Part shown: one piece after another, positions 32,971 through 43,345 of the stretch | Layout of the letters: each line of letters opens with the position of its first letter | How positions within the stretch are numbered: position 1 is the stretch's first letter | Origin: Agriotes lineatus | Taxonomy: Eukaryota > Arthropoda > Insecta > Coleoptera > Elateridae | Length of the DNA: 64,000 nt | Direction: 5' to 3' | NCBI GenBank assembly: GCA_940337035.1 | Contig: CALNHX010003561.1 | Span: 82,863 to 146,862, forward strand | Notes under the pieces: model-generated | The model's input: only the letters and a program-made list of their open reading frames with translations | What the model was told of the DNA's origin: nothing | Database searches by the model: none | Program-made: the position numbers and the translations under genes

Positions 32971-33836
32971 TAACCAACAAGTGTGTTAATGAAGGCGATT
33001 AATAATCGAAACTGTTTAAAGCACGAACGAGCTATAGCGAGTGAGTGCCTTAAATAGCTGAGACTATTCAATTCACCTGTCATCTGTCAAAAAGTGACCA
33101 ATGAAAATCCAGAATTCTGACGTTTCTCGACTAATCAAAAAAATATCAGTGGATATATCTTCCTAGAAGGTATTCAAGTGACTATTTTTAGCAAATGCGA
33201 TTTTTATTAGAAAAAGTCAATATTAGTGTTCTGTTACTATAGAAATTGCGTAGTTTGTTGCTAGATTTACTAAAAACTAATTTGAAAAGGTAGTTTGGTT
33301 CATTAAATAGTCCCTCGAATACCATTCTTAGTCAAAGTTAAGTAGATTATTTTTGCGGTGGTATCACTACTCATGTCCATTGCGCTTGGGATTAGGACTC
33401 GTGCTATCGCACTCGTCCTAATCGTACCAAAGCGCAATGGACATTCGTGACACCACCACAAAAATAGTCGACATAACTTTGACTACTCATGGTATTATAA
33501 GTGATTATTAATCGACCATTAACAAACGAGTTGATTACAACATTTTTTCGTTGACCGTAAAATATTTTTTTGTGGCGAAAAACTTGATTAATACAACTAA
33601 CCTCCATGCAAAATATCATCAAAACGTCAAAATCACAAAAACAGTTAATTAATGAAAAAAAGTGTATTAATCAAAAACAGTGTATTAATAGATCTATTAA
33701 TCCATCCGTTTTTAAAAAACAGTTAATTAATGAAAAAGAGTGTATTAATCAAAAACAGTGTATTAATGACGTCTATTAATCCATCCTTTTTTAGGAAAAA
33801 TAATTCATTAATATGGAACTTAACAAGCGGTCAACG
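32971..33836. mobile_element. MITE family Q, inverted copy interrupted by family P
   Basis: Compared with segmental repeat A, this block is an insertion: A reads ATAAAAAGTTATTAAAGC where B has AATAGTTATT, the insert, then AAAAGTTATTAAAGC. AGTTATT therefore flanks both sides as a target duplication of at least 7 bp. The family P copy lies at 33062-33507. Confidence 0.88.
33062..33507. mobile_element. Foldback MITE family P, copy 2, nested in family Q
   Basis: Inverted relative to copy 1. The uninterrupted family Q copy reads GAGATTATTAATCG at this point; here GAGACTATT lies on one side and GTGATTATTAATCG on the other, suggesting a 7-8-bp target duplication with a mismatch. The core palindrome (33374-33441) is intact. 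Confidence 0.85.
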
Positions 33837-34194
33837 AAAAAAGTTATTAAAGCTAAGAAAAGTACAGTAGTAGTTGCGCATCGGTTCCCGCAGATCAGGT
33901 TAATAGAAGTTAAGTTACGTTTAAAAAATCTTAACACTCAAGTCAAGTAAACCAGTGTTACGATTTGCGTTCTTAAGTGAAAATGAACTATACGCGGTTG
34001 TAGGAATATACTGTACTTTAGTTACCCATAAGCAATTTGTATCATAAATAATTTAAGATAGAATTCCGTAGGCAAAATGGTCATATTAAAGGCTAAATAT
34101 ATTTTGAACCTGCTTTATTCTGGAAAGAGGTAAATATTCAAATCTCACGGAATGGTTAAGAGTAGATTTATGCAAGATTTGCCTCGTAAGCCAA

Positions 34195-34870
34195 AAAATC
34201 TGGTGTGATACACGCATACAACTTCCTTTTACAGTGATCTTATTATTAGCAAAAAATTTGATTTTAAATTTTTAAGCATTTGTCAATTTTTTTTGAAAAA
34301 TTACAAATTCTACGATAACGGTACAAAATAGAGCGTTATGTAAAAAGACAAATTGTCTCTAGAATTTTAAGCTGAATTCAAAAATGTAATAATATACCGG
34401 GTGTTCTATTTAAAATAAAAGTTAATAAAAAAAATGATAAAAAAAAACAAAAGAAACCCATTTTAGAGGTATTCAACTAAAAAATCACCTATTACTATCT
34501 CACGTCAATACACGTTTAAAATGCAATAAAAATGTGAAGTTTGAAAAAAATCGTTAGAGCCGAAAAAACTGAAAAATCACAAGAGTAAACATCTACTTCC
34601 GGTTATGCGATTTTCTTCAAAAGCTTGCTGTCGCATCTACATGGTACACAAAACTTATATATGAAGTTTCAACACCACACGTCTTTTCGCTTTTGCGATA
34701 TTCTGTTCACAGACAGCCAGACAGACACACAGACACACAGACACACAGGCAGACCAATGAAAAAAAATTTGCTTTTTGGGTTTAGGGGACTCTAAAACTT
34801 GAAGATCTGTTGAAAACTTATTTTAGAATTTTTGGGGTGAATCCAATACTTCCTTTATTGTAAAAGGAAG
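34195..34870. repeat. LINE-tail-like dispersed repeats and CAGACACA microsatellite
   Basis: 34195-34480 recurs at 28825-29060 and 53125-53400 (shared GTGATACACGCA, CTTTTACAGTGATCTTAT and GAATATACC blocks). 34530-34660 recurs at 55950-56085 (shared AATCACAAGAGTAAAC and CTTCCGGTTATGCGATTTTC). A CAGACACACAGACACACAG run follows at about 34716-34750, then a TTTAGGGGACTCTAAAACTT block. These look like 3' tails of a LINE or SINE family; the class is not certain. Confidence 0.65.
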
Positions 34871-35062
34871 TAAAAATTAGGCGAAGCTAGGTTATTAGTG
34901 CGTGATCAGAAGTTGCAACTCGGTCATAAAAATTACGTGCCGGCTGGAGCAAATTCTTGTAGTAAACTTTATCAGCGATCATTTGCGAGGTCTCGACCGC
35001 TTGAACAATTTTAGCGTGTGAAACCTACAAAAGTTGTAGAATTCATAGAACTATTATGAATT

Positions 35063-35084
35063 GTCACGTACGTATGTACGTGAC
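35063..35084. repeat. Near-perfect 22-bp palindrome
   Basis: GTCACGTACGTA followed by TGTACGTGAC pairs at 20 of 22 positions. It lies inside segmental repeat B, in the part absent from A. Confidence 0.7.
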
Positions 35085-35640
35085 AGAGGTCCAAAATTTA
35101 GAATTGCTCTGATAGGCTTATTTGGGAATTTGAAAACGCCTACCGAGTTTTCTTAGTAAAATTGGACTTAGAATTTAGTTAGTTAATAAGTAACGGTGTT
35201 AAACTTAAGTTGTTCTGTAAACGGCAGAAAATAAATGCAAGTATTTGTACTTAAGTGTTCTTATTAATCTCACAACAGTATGTTGGCTAATTATTACTTA
35301 TTTTCTGGGCGGTCTTCCAAAGAAAAATTACAATCAGGTACACTTTGGTGCAAAATTCGGCCGCCAGCTCAGCGGTCGGAGGCGTGTAGCTCTTTGAGAA
35401 ATGAAACGGTAGAACAATAATTAAATGCCCAGTGCGCCAACAAATCTTTATAATAACGGCGAATACACCCCGGTATTCTAGCGAGAATTTTTAAACTCTC
35501 AATACCTAGCATAGAACTACACCTTCTGAAAGATAGCTCCAAATACATCAAATAACCGTAACTAAGCTCAACCCAGTTTACTGGCATAAAGATCATATAA
35601 TTCCAGGAAAATATCACAGTACAAAGCATATATATAGTTA

Positions 35641-36612
35641 TCACAATAATCTGCACAAATCAGAATCGCATAGTTACTACAATCAAAAATTACAAGGGTC
35701 ACTCGGCCAATCGGAGCGTTCGAAGATGGTTTGCCGCCAGTGCTTTCACAGTGCTTATCGATCGCCCGGCATACGGGCATACGACGTAGTGAACGGCGAG
35801 TTGTCGGCGCACGCTTTTGAAGTGCAATTTCGTTTGAAAATGCCGCGAGTGACCCATCTTATATTTATTCTGTAATCTTTCCTACAATTAAACAAATTAC
35901 ATACAATCACATACTTATAACTTCACAATACAGTACGGCAATATTACAAATTGCACATATTAAAAATAGCTGCCTAGCAAGCCACGTGGTAGGCAGAAAT
36001 TCCTGGGCTCAGTCTTGAAGGAAACTTAAACGCGGTTCCAAGCGTTTCGCCAAATAAACTTGTGCAGCCGTAGCTGGTGTGCTCTAAGTAGGCGCCGGCA
36101 ACCAGAGGAAAGCGGCCCCGCAAGGTCCAATAATCGTCGGCTCGCAAACGTCTGCGGCGGTCGCCGTGGACGCGGAGAACATTTGGCACAAAATAGAACT
36201 GGCTTTAGCAAACGAAATCGGCGTTTAATGCCTGGCACTACTTACTGTGAAAAGGAAACCAGGAGTCCAACGATAAAGTACAGAACTACAAGGAGTTTTA
36301 AGGCGTCTAGATTACTCACCCCAGATACGATCCGGGCACATGGAATGACTCGTGGTTGCAGTTCAAAATCCGCATAAAGCGAAAGACATAAACTTCATAA
36401 CGTGAGCTTGGCTCATCCAAAACCACACAAACGTGAAGGCCTGCATTACACCAATAACCAAAACTAACCGCAGCCTCAATAGATAGCCCCCAAAGCTCTT
36501 CAAAAAATGCTAAACCACCATACTTGCTTAAGGGTTGCAAGCGGAAAAGAACGCTCCCGAAGACCACAATCTGCGCCTAACAGATAAAAGCGCATCGAGG
36601 TCATCGTGGCCA
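35641..36612. other. Unassigned GC-richer stretch
   Basis: Overlapping ORFs occur on both strands (36060-36377 +, 35974-36238 -) because the local GC is high; none has a recognisable domain. The start of the AATCCGCATAA-type degenerate repeats is at 36367. Confidence 0.35.
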
Positions 36613-39108
36613 AACGCGATCCAAGTCGCGCGGCGCGCAGGAAATACCATTTGAATTCTAATTTAAAAAGGCAGCGTAATTTAAGTGTAACAACTCTCTC
36701 CTTACCAGAACAGGAGAGCTCAACCTGCAAAAAACAGAAAAGATCATCATCCCACTGACAAACTCACCAACCCACACACACACTTAAAAACGCAAACCCA
36801 CCCCACGATAGGGCAACTACCTGCGAAGGCGGTAGTGACCCCAGGAGATACTCAAGACCAGAGCAACTTTACGACAGGGATCGAGACTGCTTATCGCTGC
36901 TGGATGTTAATGTTGCGCCCCGTACCAACCCATCGCGAAGAAGTTCCACTTCCCACAACCCCCCCAAAATCAACCCATATCCCCACAAGTACCCCCCCCT
37001 TGACAACTTCCTAAGAAAACAAATCCCCGAGGCGGAAGCAAACTCCCGAGGCAGAAGCAAACCCCCGAGGCGGAAGCAAACCCCCACAGATAAGGTACTG
37101 CGAAACCGAAATCCCAAGAGAAACCTTTCCCACGAACAAACCACAATCCAACTCCCAAAAATAAACAAAACCCAAAGGATCACACCACAACACCTACATA
37201 CTCAAAATGTCCTCAATAACAAAACAAACAAACTGACAAAAGAAATTGTCCCCTAACGGGAGACCTCAAAGAAATCCAACAACAGCTCAAACAACCAATC
37301 ACAGCAGTAGATCACACCAAAAACTTCATTAGGCAACAAAGGCTTAAAAGGAAACTAAAGGACAACAACTCGGGGACAGAGGCAGGTCCCACAATTCCGG
37401 AATGAGCCGATACTCTAAATTAGTCAACGAAACCGTTCTCCAACTCCAAGCATGACCAAAAGCGAAACCAAAACAAGGACTCGAGACTCACCTGTGGATC
37501 GAAATCCGCATAAGCGACATGGATACAGACACAAAAAAACCAACACAATACTCATAGCTGAAAGCAACCATAAAATGTCAGCTACGCCACCAAAATCCCA
37601 AAAGTTATCCAACAAAACCTAACAAGCTAACTCGAACCTACACCAAAGCGAAAGATAAACTTCACCCGACACGAATGAAAGTCAAAACTACACAACCAAA
37701 CCAACTGCTAACTGCAAGCTACTTCAGTGTTGCTAGAGGAAGAACTAGATGAAAGAAATACTTCCTAAAATCACCTACCCTGCAAAGCCCAACCAAACCA
37801 CCCTAAACCCTACACGAGGGAAAGCAAGATAAAAACGCTCACTAATAGTGACCTACTCTACAATGCCCAACCAACCACCCTATACACAACAAAACAAAAA
37901 CAATCATCACCAAAGACCAAGAACACAATCGCCAAACACAACCAAATTTACTTACAAGACTAAGGAACCCAAAAAGGAAGAAGTCGTTAGCAAAGAAAGG
38001 CAATGACAAAAGAACTGGCTAACAATAGCGCAAGGGACAAAAGGAACAATGACTGGAGAAGAGAGCCGGGTCTGACGAATCCGAAAACTCACTCGAGGAA
38101 ATAATCCGTATAAGCGAAATGGATGCCCAAAAACAAACAAAAACTCAAAGCAGCACGATAGTTGATGGCAACCAGACAACATCAGCTACATGACTGAACT
38201 TCACACAAAACTCCAAAACTGCTGACGGACACAACAAATGGCATCAAACGGCCAAATCCGCCTAAAGCGGAGAACGTCACGACAGCATCCCAGAAGGGCA
38301 TCCAACAAAAAAAAGAATCCGGTCTCAAAAGGAAACCATCATCGGTCCAACAAGTTGACTTAAACCTTGCCAAAGACGAAAGAGAAGGAAAATAAAAGAA
38401 ACCAACAGATGAAAGTGCTAAGAAATGGTCTGAGAGGAAAATTTGCAAAACAAAACCCCATAAGCACATCCACTTCAAACCACCATACTCACAATCAATC
38501 AAAAAGGGGAAGGAAGAAAATGAAATGAAAAGGCAGCAATTAAAACGCACCAAACCAACTAGAAAGATGGTTTGGGAGACCATAATAATTCGCACAAACG
38601 AATCTCACAAACACACCAACATCGATCCAATATTCTAATTAACAAACCAGAAGATGAAAGAGCCAACTAAGAAGAACTGCACCAAATCCAAACTACGAAG
38701 ATGGCCTGTATTGTATTGTATTGTATTGTATTATCTGTAACCTCATTTACCTTGCGGTGTCGAGGTGGGATCTAAAAAGAATCCGCATAAGCTAATTCCT
38801 CAAACACACCAACATCGACCCAAAATCCTAATCAACAATCTAACAGGAAAGATAAGAAGCAAACAAATAAACCGCGCTAATCCAACTAAAAGACGGCCTA
38901 AGAATCTCGCAAAGCAAACTCCCCCAAGCACATCACGAACACACCCCTAACAGAGTCAGCACCTCAACAGGAAAAGTCAAAAGGAAAAAAACTTCCACAA
39001 AGGAAGGATGACAAAACATAAAAAAACAAACGCGATCCAAGTCGCGCGGCGCGCAGGAAATACATTCGAATGCTAATTTAAAAAGCGGCTTGATTTAAAT
39101 GTAACAAG
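36613..39108 (+). repeat. A+C-rich block between 83-bp direct repeats
   Basis: 36613-36695 and 39026-39108 share AAACGCGATCCAAGTCGCGC, GGCGCGCAGGAAATAC and CTAATTTAAAAAG in the same orientation. Between them the plus strand is strikingly poor in G and T (15 of 60 bases at 37621-37680). Degenerate repeats of AATCCGCATAAGCGAAATGGA occur at about 37502, 38106, 38260, 38585 and 38780, two of them (38583 and 38770) followed by CACACCAACATCGA. A 19-20-bp minisatellite (CCCGAGGCGGAAGCAAAC) is repeated three times at 37024-37083. No long plus-strand ORF exists; minus-strand ORFs (36869-37183, 38182-38595) are hydrophobic by-products of the composition. It may be a non-autonomous retroelement interior, but the class is not known. 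Confidence 0.55.
38709..38770 (-). repeat. SINE/LINE 3' tail with TATTG microsatellite
   Basis: A (TATTG)n run at 38709-38731 adjoins a block whose reverse complement, CACCGCAAGGTAAATGAGGT, is found again at 62790-62812 beside an ACAT microsatellite. A conserved tail next to a variable simple repeat is typical of retroposon 3' ends. Confidence 0.65.
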
Positions 39109-39299
39109 TACCTTTAGTCTTCGTGTACAAGTGTATTTTAAGTAAAAGGATTGTCAGTTACCCCGATTTTAGACGAATTCGCGACACCAGTCATAAAAGT
39201 GAATACGGTAAATGGATTGACGCCCAATAAATGCACGGTAATCGCCCTTAATCACGAACGCATAAAAAGTAAAACAAATATTCAATTGTAACCTGTCTA

Positions 39300-40075
39300 A
39301 TTTGTAATAGTAATAATTAATAGTATATTATGGGACAAGTGGTTGAAATAAAATTTCAACGTTGAAAAAAGTAACTCGAGACGTTGAAATTTTATCAGCC
39401 ACGAGTTGCATATACTATTTTTTCTACAAATTTTCACAAATTTTAACAAATTAATGCACTTTAGAAAAACTTAAACATAAAGTGACATTTCTCTTGTCAA
39501 CAATTGAATGTCAAACAGTTTGAAATCCCAGTAGTCCGAACATTTCAATCTCTAGTGGTTGAAATGCAATTTCAACCACCGGAATCCATGGCAAAATGAC
39601 TGATTTCAATGTCATGAGTAGAAAATAGTATATTATATAAGAAGTTTTATAAACGTCATTTTAGTCACGAGTTTTTTAGCCACGAGCGGAGCGCTGCGCA
39701 GCGAGTGTTTAATAAACGAGTGTCTAGACGAGTTTATATAATGTGTTACATACTATACTTTTTCTACGACCACAAATTTAGACAATATAACATCATATTA
39801 TTTCAATTTTGACATTTATGATATTAGGTTAAAGCATGCTTGACAAACGTCAAAGTGGACTGTTGAAAACTAAATTGATTTTAGTTTTGGCTGTGGCTAA
39901 TAAAGCTAATACTGTTTGCACCTAACTTCACCCCATGACTAAAACATCGTTGCTAACTTCAGCCCATGACTAAGAGGCTCTTTAGTCACAGGTTATGAAT
40001 GCGTGATTAAAATGTCACTTAGCGAAGTGTATGAAGTATGTTAAATGCCATTTTAGTTACAGGAGTAGAAAAAAG
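39300..40075. repeat. Cluster of foldback repeats with ATAGTATATTA-type ends
   Basis: 39310-39427: AATAGTATATTATGGGACAAG and ATACTATTTTTTCTAC enclose TTGAAATAAAATTTCAACG / CGTTGAAATTTTATCAG arms. 39600-39770: GTAGAAAATAGTATATTATA and TACTATACTTTTTCTAC enclose a GC-rich hairpin (AGCCACGAGCGGAGCGCTGCGCAGCGAGTG). 39900-40075 is a more decayed relative ending in GGAGTAGAAAAAAG. Confidence 0.7.
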
Positions 40076-40171
40076 TAATTAAAGACAAACATACGCCACA
40101 GCTAAAATGATAGCGATCCGCAACATTACCACGATTAATAGTAGCTCTTCATGACTGGTTATTTATCAGTA

Positions 40172-40540
40172 AGCGTGGCCGAGCGGTTAGGGAGCTCAGG
40201 CTGAGGTGCCACGGTACGGGGTTCAATCCCCACATCTGGCAACTGGCGGGCAGCTCATCTAGTCGCTTTAAAAATTGGATACCAAAACCACAGTTGTGGA
40301 AGTAGGAAAAGTAAGGCAGTCGTCGAAGGCATGATGCTAACTACACCCAGTATGCAGTTAACGGTGTGCCAGATAGACTGGGTTTCGGAAAGAGATATTT
40401 CGGCGACCCTGACTCGCCTTGTCTCAAGCCATGTTCCAACATGGAATGAAGTGCCCGAGATTTACATTACCCATAAGTAATTAGCAATCTTTACCCATAA
40501 GTAATTAGCAATCTTTACCCATAGGTAATTAGCAATAAAC
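40172..40540 (+). mobile_element. tRNA-derived SINE
   Basis: The head is tRNA-like, of serine/leucine type: internal promoter box A TGGCCGAGCGG at 40176-40186 and box B GGTTCAATCC at 40220-40229. These are RNA polymerase III promoter elements. The body (40245-40465) is unrelated to tRNA. The 3' end is three tandem 24-bp units of ACCCATAAGTAATTAGCAAT-type (40469-40537), as many insect SINEs end in short tandem repeats. The head lacks a proper acceptor stem, so it is not a functional tRNA. Confidence 0.8.
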
Positions 40541-40992
40541 ACTAAAATAGTGCGATGAGCAGTAAACATCTTCTCACATGGGTAGATGCTCCAAATTCAG
40601 CTCCCGGTGAAAAAAAATGAGAGCCAACAGAACTAGCAAAACGTGTGATTGAGAGTAAAAGAATAACATGCCGCGCTGGATGATATTTTTCCAGTTCCCC
40701 TACAGTGGAGCATGAATATGTTGTCACCTACTGCTCTTTAAGGGATATATCGCTTATAGATATGTAGCATCTCTACTCTGGCGTTACAAAAATATAACAC
40801 GGGGGAAATTACTCTTTAATTCCCCAGTTGCATTGAGCGTCGGATAGCTCTATGCTTGGGCTATAGTACTGTGAACACATCCAAACAAAGTAGTCGAAAA
40901 TAAAAGTCTATCAATATTCCTGTATTACAAAATAAAATAATGTGTTTATTAACTTATTTTAAAAATGTGAAATTATGTAAGCGGGTGGATGG

Positions 40993-42095
40993 ACGGCTAA
41001 ACGCCTAAGGCCTGCTGCAACCTATGTCGCTCGTGGAACTCGACTGGTGGCCTATATGTGTTGCCTGGTTCTCCCTTCGCCTCTTATCTGAACCCACTTT
41101 TGACTCTCCAATTCGAACCTTCCGTGTTCGGTTGGGACTTAGAAGCCTGAATTGCTCTAACGCTCCAACTTGAACCTTCCCTTGTACCGTCATAATGCAT
41201 AAGCGCCCTCGTCAGCCATCACTAACCGCAGCACCTCCGGCCCGCACTTGTTATGTGCGACGGAAGCCTTTTCTTACGGACCGAACCGCCAATGTTCGTC
41301 CGGACCAGCCTACGTACCACAACCTCCGAAAAGTATCCGATTCATGGCGTAAACGCCCCCCAGCACGTCCAATCCTACATTACCTTCAGCTGTCCCGCTG
41401 AGGTCGCTTTTTGATTAAACTTTATGTATTTCAGAACTCAGGACTTGTTCGAGAGCTTGACTGGGCCCTCGCCACCCCCCACGTCGTCTCTGAGGAAGGA
41501 AGGGCGCAGCTGTCGGCAGTCCCTGCCGCCCCAAGTGTTCGTCGTCCCCCTCGCCGTCAGCTTGGAGGACGCCACCCATGGTCGCCGCCTCCGCACACCT
41601 GTCTCCGAGAACACCCCCCACTGACTTTCTCGCTTTGGACGCCAGCGCCCCAGACGGCATCCCTTCGTTCACCACCGCCGCCCGATCACCTGCAGCCCCT
41701 GGAAGCTAGACTTGGGTCTGGAGCTGCATTTAGGAGCGAACGAAGAAGAGGAACTTCAGCGGCTGTGGGAGGCAACCCAATCCACATCCAAGCCCAGCAC
41801 ATACCAGCGCTTGAATGAAATCGCGTTTCCCCAAGTAGCATCATCGTGGCCGTCACCCGGTACGCTCGGTGGAACACGAGGCTCAACGCCCGCCTGCGAG
41901 GCCGATCCCAAGATTTGCTACCCCAGACTCCCGTCAACATCTCCTCGGGCGGACAAACCCAACGCTGCCACCGCGCTCCACGCTCTCTTCCAGGGGCCCA
42001 ACGCTGCCCTCAGTGAGAAACGCCGCGTTACACCATTGTGTATATGTTTTTTTTCTTTTACAGAGCACCTGTAAATGTAACATAATAAAAAATAC
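40993..42095 (+). other. GC- and CpG-rich island with overlapping ORFs
   Basis: The segment is much richer in G+C than its surroundings. Plus-strand ORFs 41195-41401, 41411-41818 and 41712-42074 overlap in different frames. The last reads GLELHLGANEEEELQRLWEA, which looks more protein-like than the others. A CATAATAAAAAATAC poly(A)-like signal follows at about 42080. I recognise no family. It could be the 3' part of a GC-rich retroelement or a retroposed gene with frameshifts. Repeated CCAACTTGAACCTTCC / CCAATTCGAACCTTCC lies at 41113-41183. Confidence 0.4.
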
Positions 42096-42189
42096 TTAAA
42101 AAACTTTATTGCTTGCCGCTCCGCCACCCCTACTCTTCGTCACCGCCCTCCACGACTGAGCTAATTGGGTGAAGGGAAACAACACGTTC

Positions 42190-42467
42190 TTCTTGACAGT
42201 TCTTCTTAATAATTTTAATAATTCTTCTGTTGGGGGTTTGCTCTTTAATTCCACTTGTAATGTGCCATTGAATGATTCTATTTCTTTATGAGGTTTTCCG
42301 GTGTCTAAAGCGTATACCCTAATAATGTAAACTTTTTCTTCTTTCAGATTGATAAATGCTCTTAAAATGCATTCATTTTGGTAGTGTAATTCTGCTATGT
42401 TAATCTTGTAGCAGTCGTTTACCAACAGCCCTACACCTGCGTTGGCTCTTTTATTATTTTTTTTCAT
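42190..42467 (-). pseudogene. RTE-like LINE endonuclease fragment
   Basis: Minus strand KRANAGVGLLVNDCYKINIA, then YQNECILRAFINLKEEKVYI and RVYALDTGKPHKEIESF. This is the central part of an APE-type endonuclease of the group to which the larger RTE-like element at 42525-46290 also belongs. It lies on the 3' side of that element, although endonuclease precedes RT in these proteins, so it belongs to a separate copy. Both ends are truncated. Confidence 0.75.
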
Positions 42468-43345
42468 TCTCTCTCTTCGTGCGTTTTTTTAATGACAGAA
42501 GAATCGTGACACTATAAATTCTCGTCATGTAGGGGCTCTGTCGCGGACGCGTCGTGTAATCTTGCGCCATCTTTCTCTATTATTAGCCGATCTGTTCGCT
42601 TGGCATAGCGATTCGCACGTTGGCCTGGTGCCTTCTACTCTTGCTTGGACGATCAAGCGTTCTAGGTTAGTGCTGTTTCTTCTGGTTACGTGGCCGAAGT
42701 ATGCCATTATTTTCGCATGTATTCTGCTGGAAAGACGGTGAGTGCTCTTGATTTCGTCCAGTACATATACGTTGGTTCTGTGTGCAGTCCATGGAATTCG
42801 CAACAGACGCCTTCAACACCACATTTCAAAGGCATCTATCCTTCTTCTGTCAGATGCTTTTATGGTCCAAGTCTCGGAGCCATACGTCATAATTGGAAAA
42901 ATCAACGTCTCTACTACTGTCTTCTTTGTGTTAATCGTGATCTGCTTGTCTTTCCATAGCTTTAGTAATTTCGTCATAGCGTTCCGGCCCATCTGAATTA
43001 GTTTTCTGATTTCTAGTTCGCAGCTGCCTTCATTACTTATGAGGGATTCCAGGAATACAAAGTTGTTGACAACCCTAAAGTCTCCAATGACTCTCAGATC
43101 TGGACGATTATTTCTCTTACGATCAACGATCATAACCTTCGTTTTGTTGCGATTTATCTCTAGGCTATATTCGCGGCTTATGTCTTCTAGTCTTTTTGTT
43201 ATTTCTTTTATTTCAGTTTCTGAGTTTGCTAAGATCGTTTTATCGTCCGCGTACCGTAGCTTAATAATTTTGGTTCCGCCGATTGTGAAACCACCTTCTC
43301 ATTGGTCCATAACTATTTTTATTATATGCTCGCCATAGATATTAA

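Larger units (their letters stand above)
32098..35640. repeat. Segmental repeat B
   Basis: Second copy of segmental repeat A, expanded by a family Q MITE (32971-33836), which itself contains a family P MITE, and by about 0.7 kb (34420-35125) of LINE-tail-like DNA. The 3' part (35125-35470) matches 29075-29420. Confidence 0.85.

Noticed and set aside
31696..33622. Matching ORFs at 31696-31878 (+) and 33404-33622 (-) as a conserved gene
   Set aside because: They are the same frame in two copies of MITE family Q, and the second runs into the inserted family P copy.
36869..38595. Hydrophobic minus-strand ORFs that look like membrane proteins
   Set aside because: Their Leu/Phe/Val/Gly content follows directly from the G+T-rich complement of the A+C-rich block; no start context or motif supports them.
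36613..39108. LTR retrotransposon with 83-bp LTRs
   Set aside because: Sequence next to the direct repeats differs on both sides, 83 bp is short for LTRs, and no primer-binding site, TG..CA ends or pol motifs were seen. It is kept only as an unexplained block.
40171..40245. Functional tRNA gene (Ser/Leu type)
   Set aside because: Boxes A and B are good, but there is no matching acceptor stem, and SINE body sequence and a tandem tail follow.
41411..42074. A Pro/Arg-rich host protein
   Set aside because: Overlapping frames in GC-rich DNA are expected by chance, and no single frame is convincingly coding over the island.
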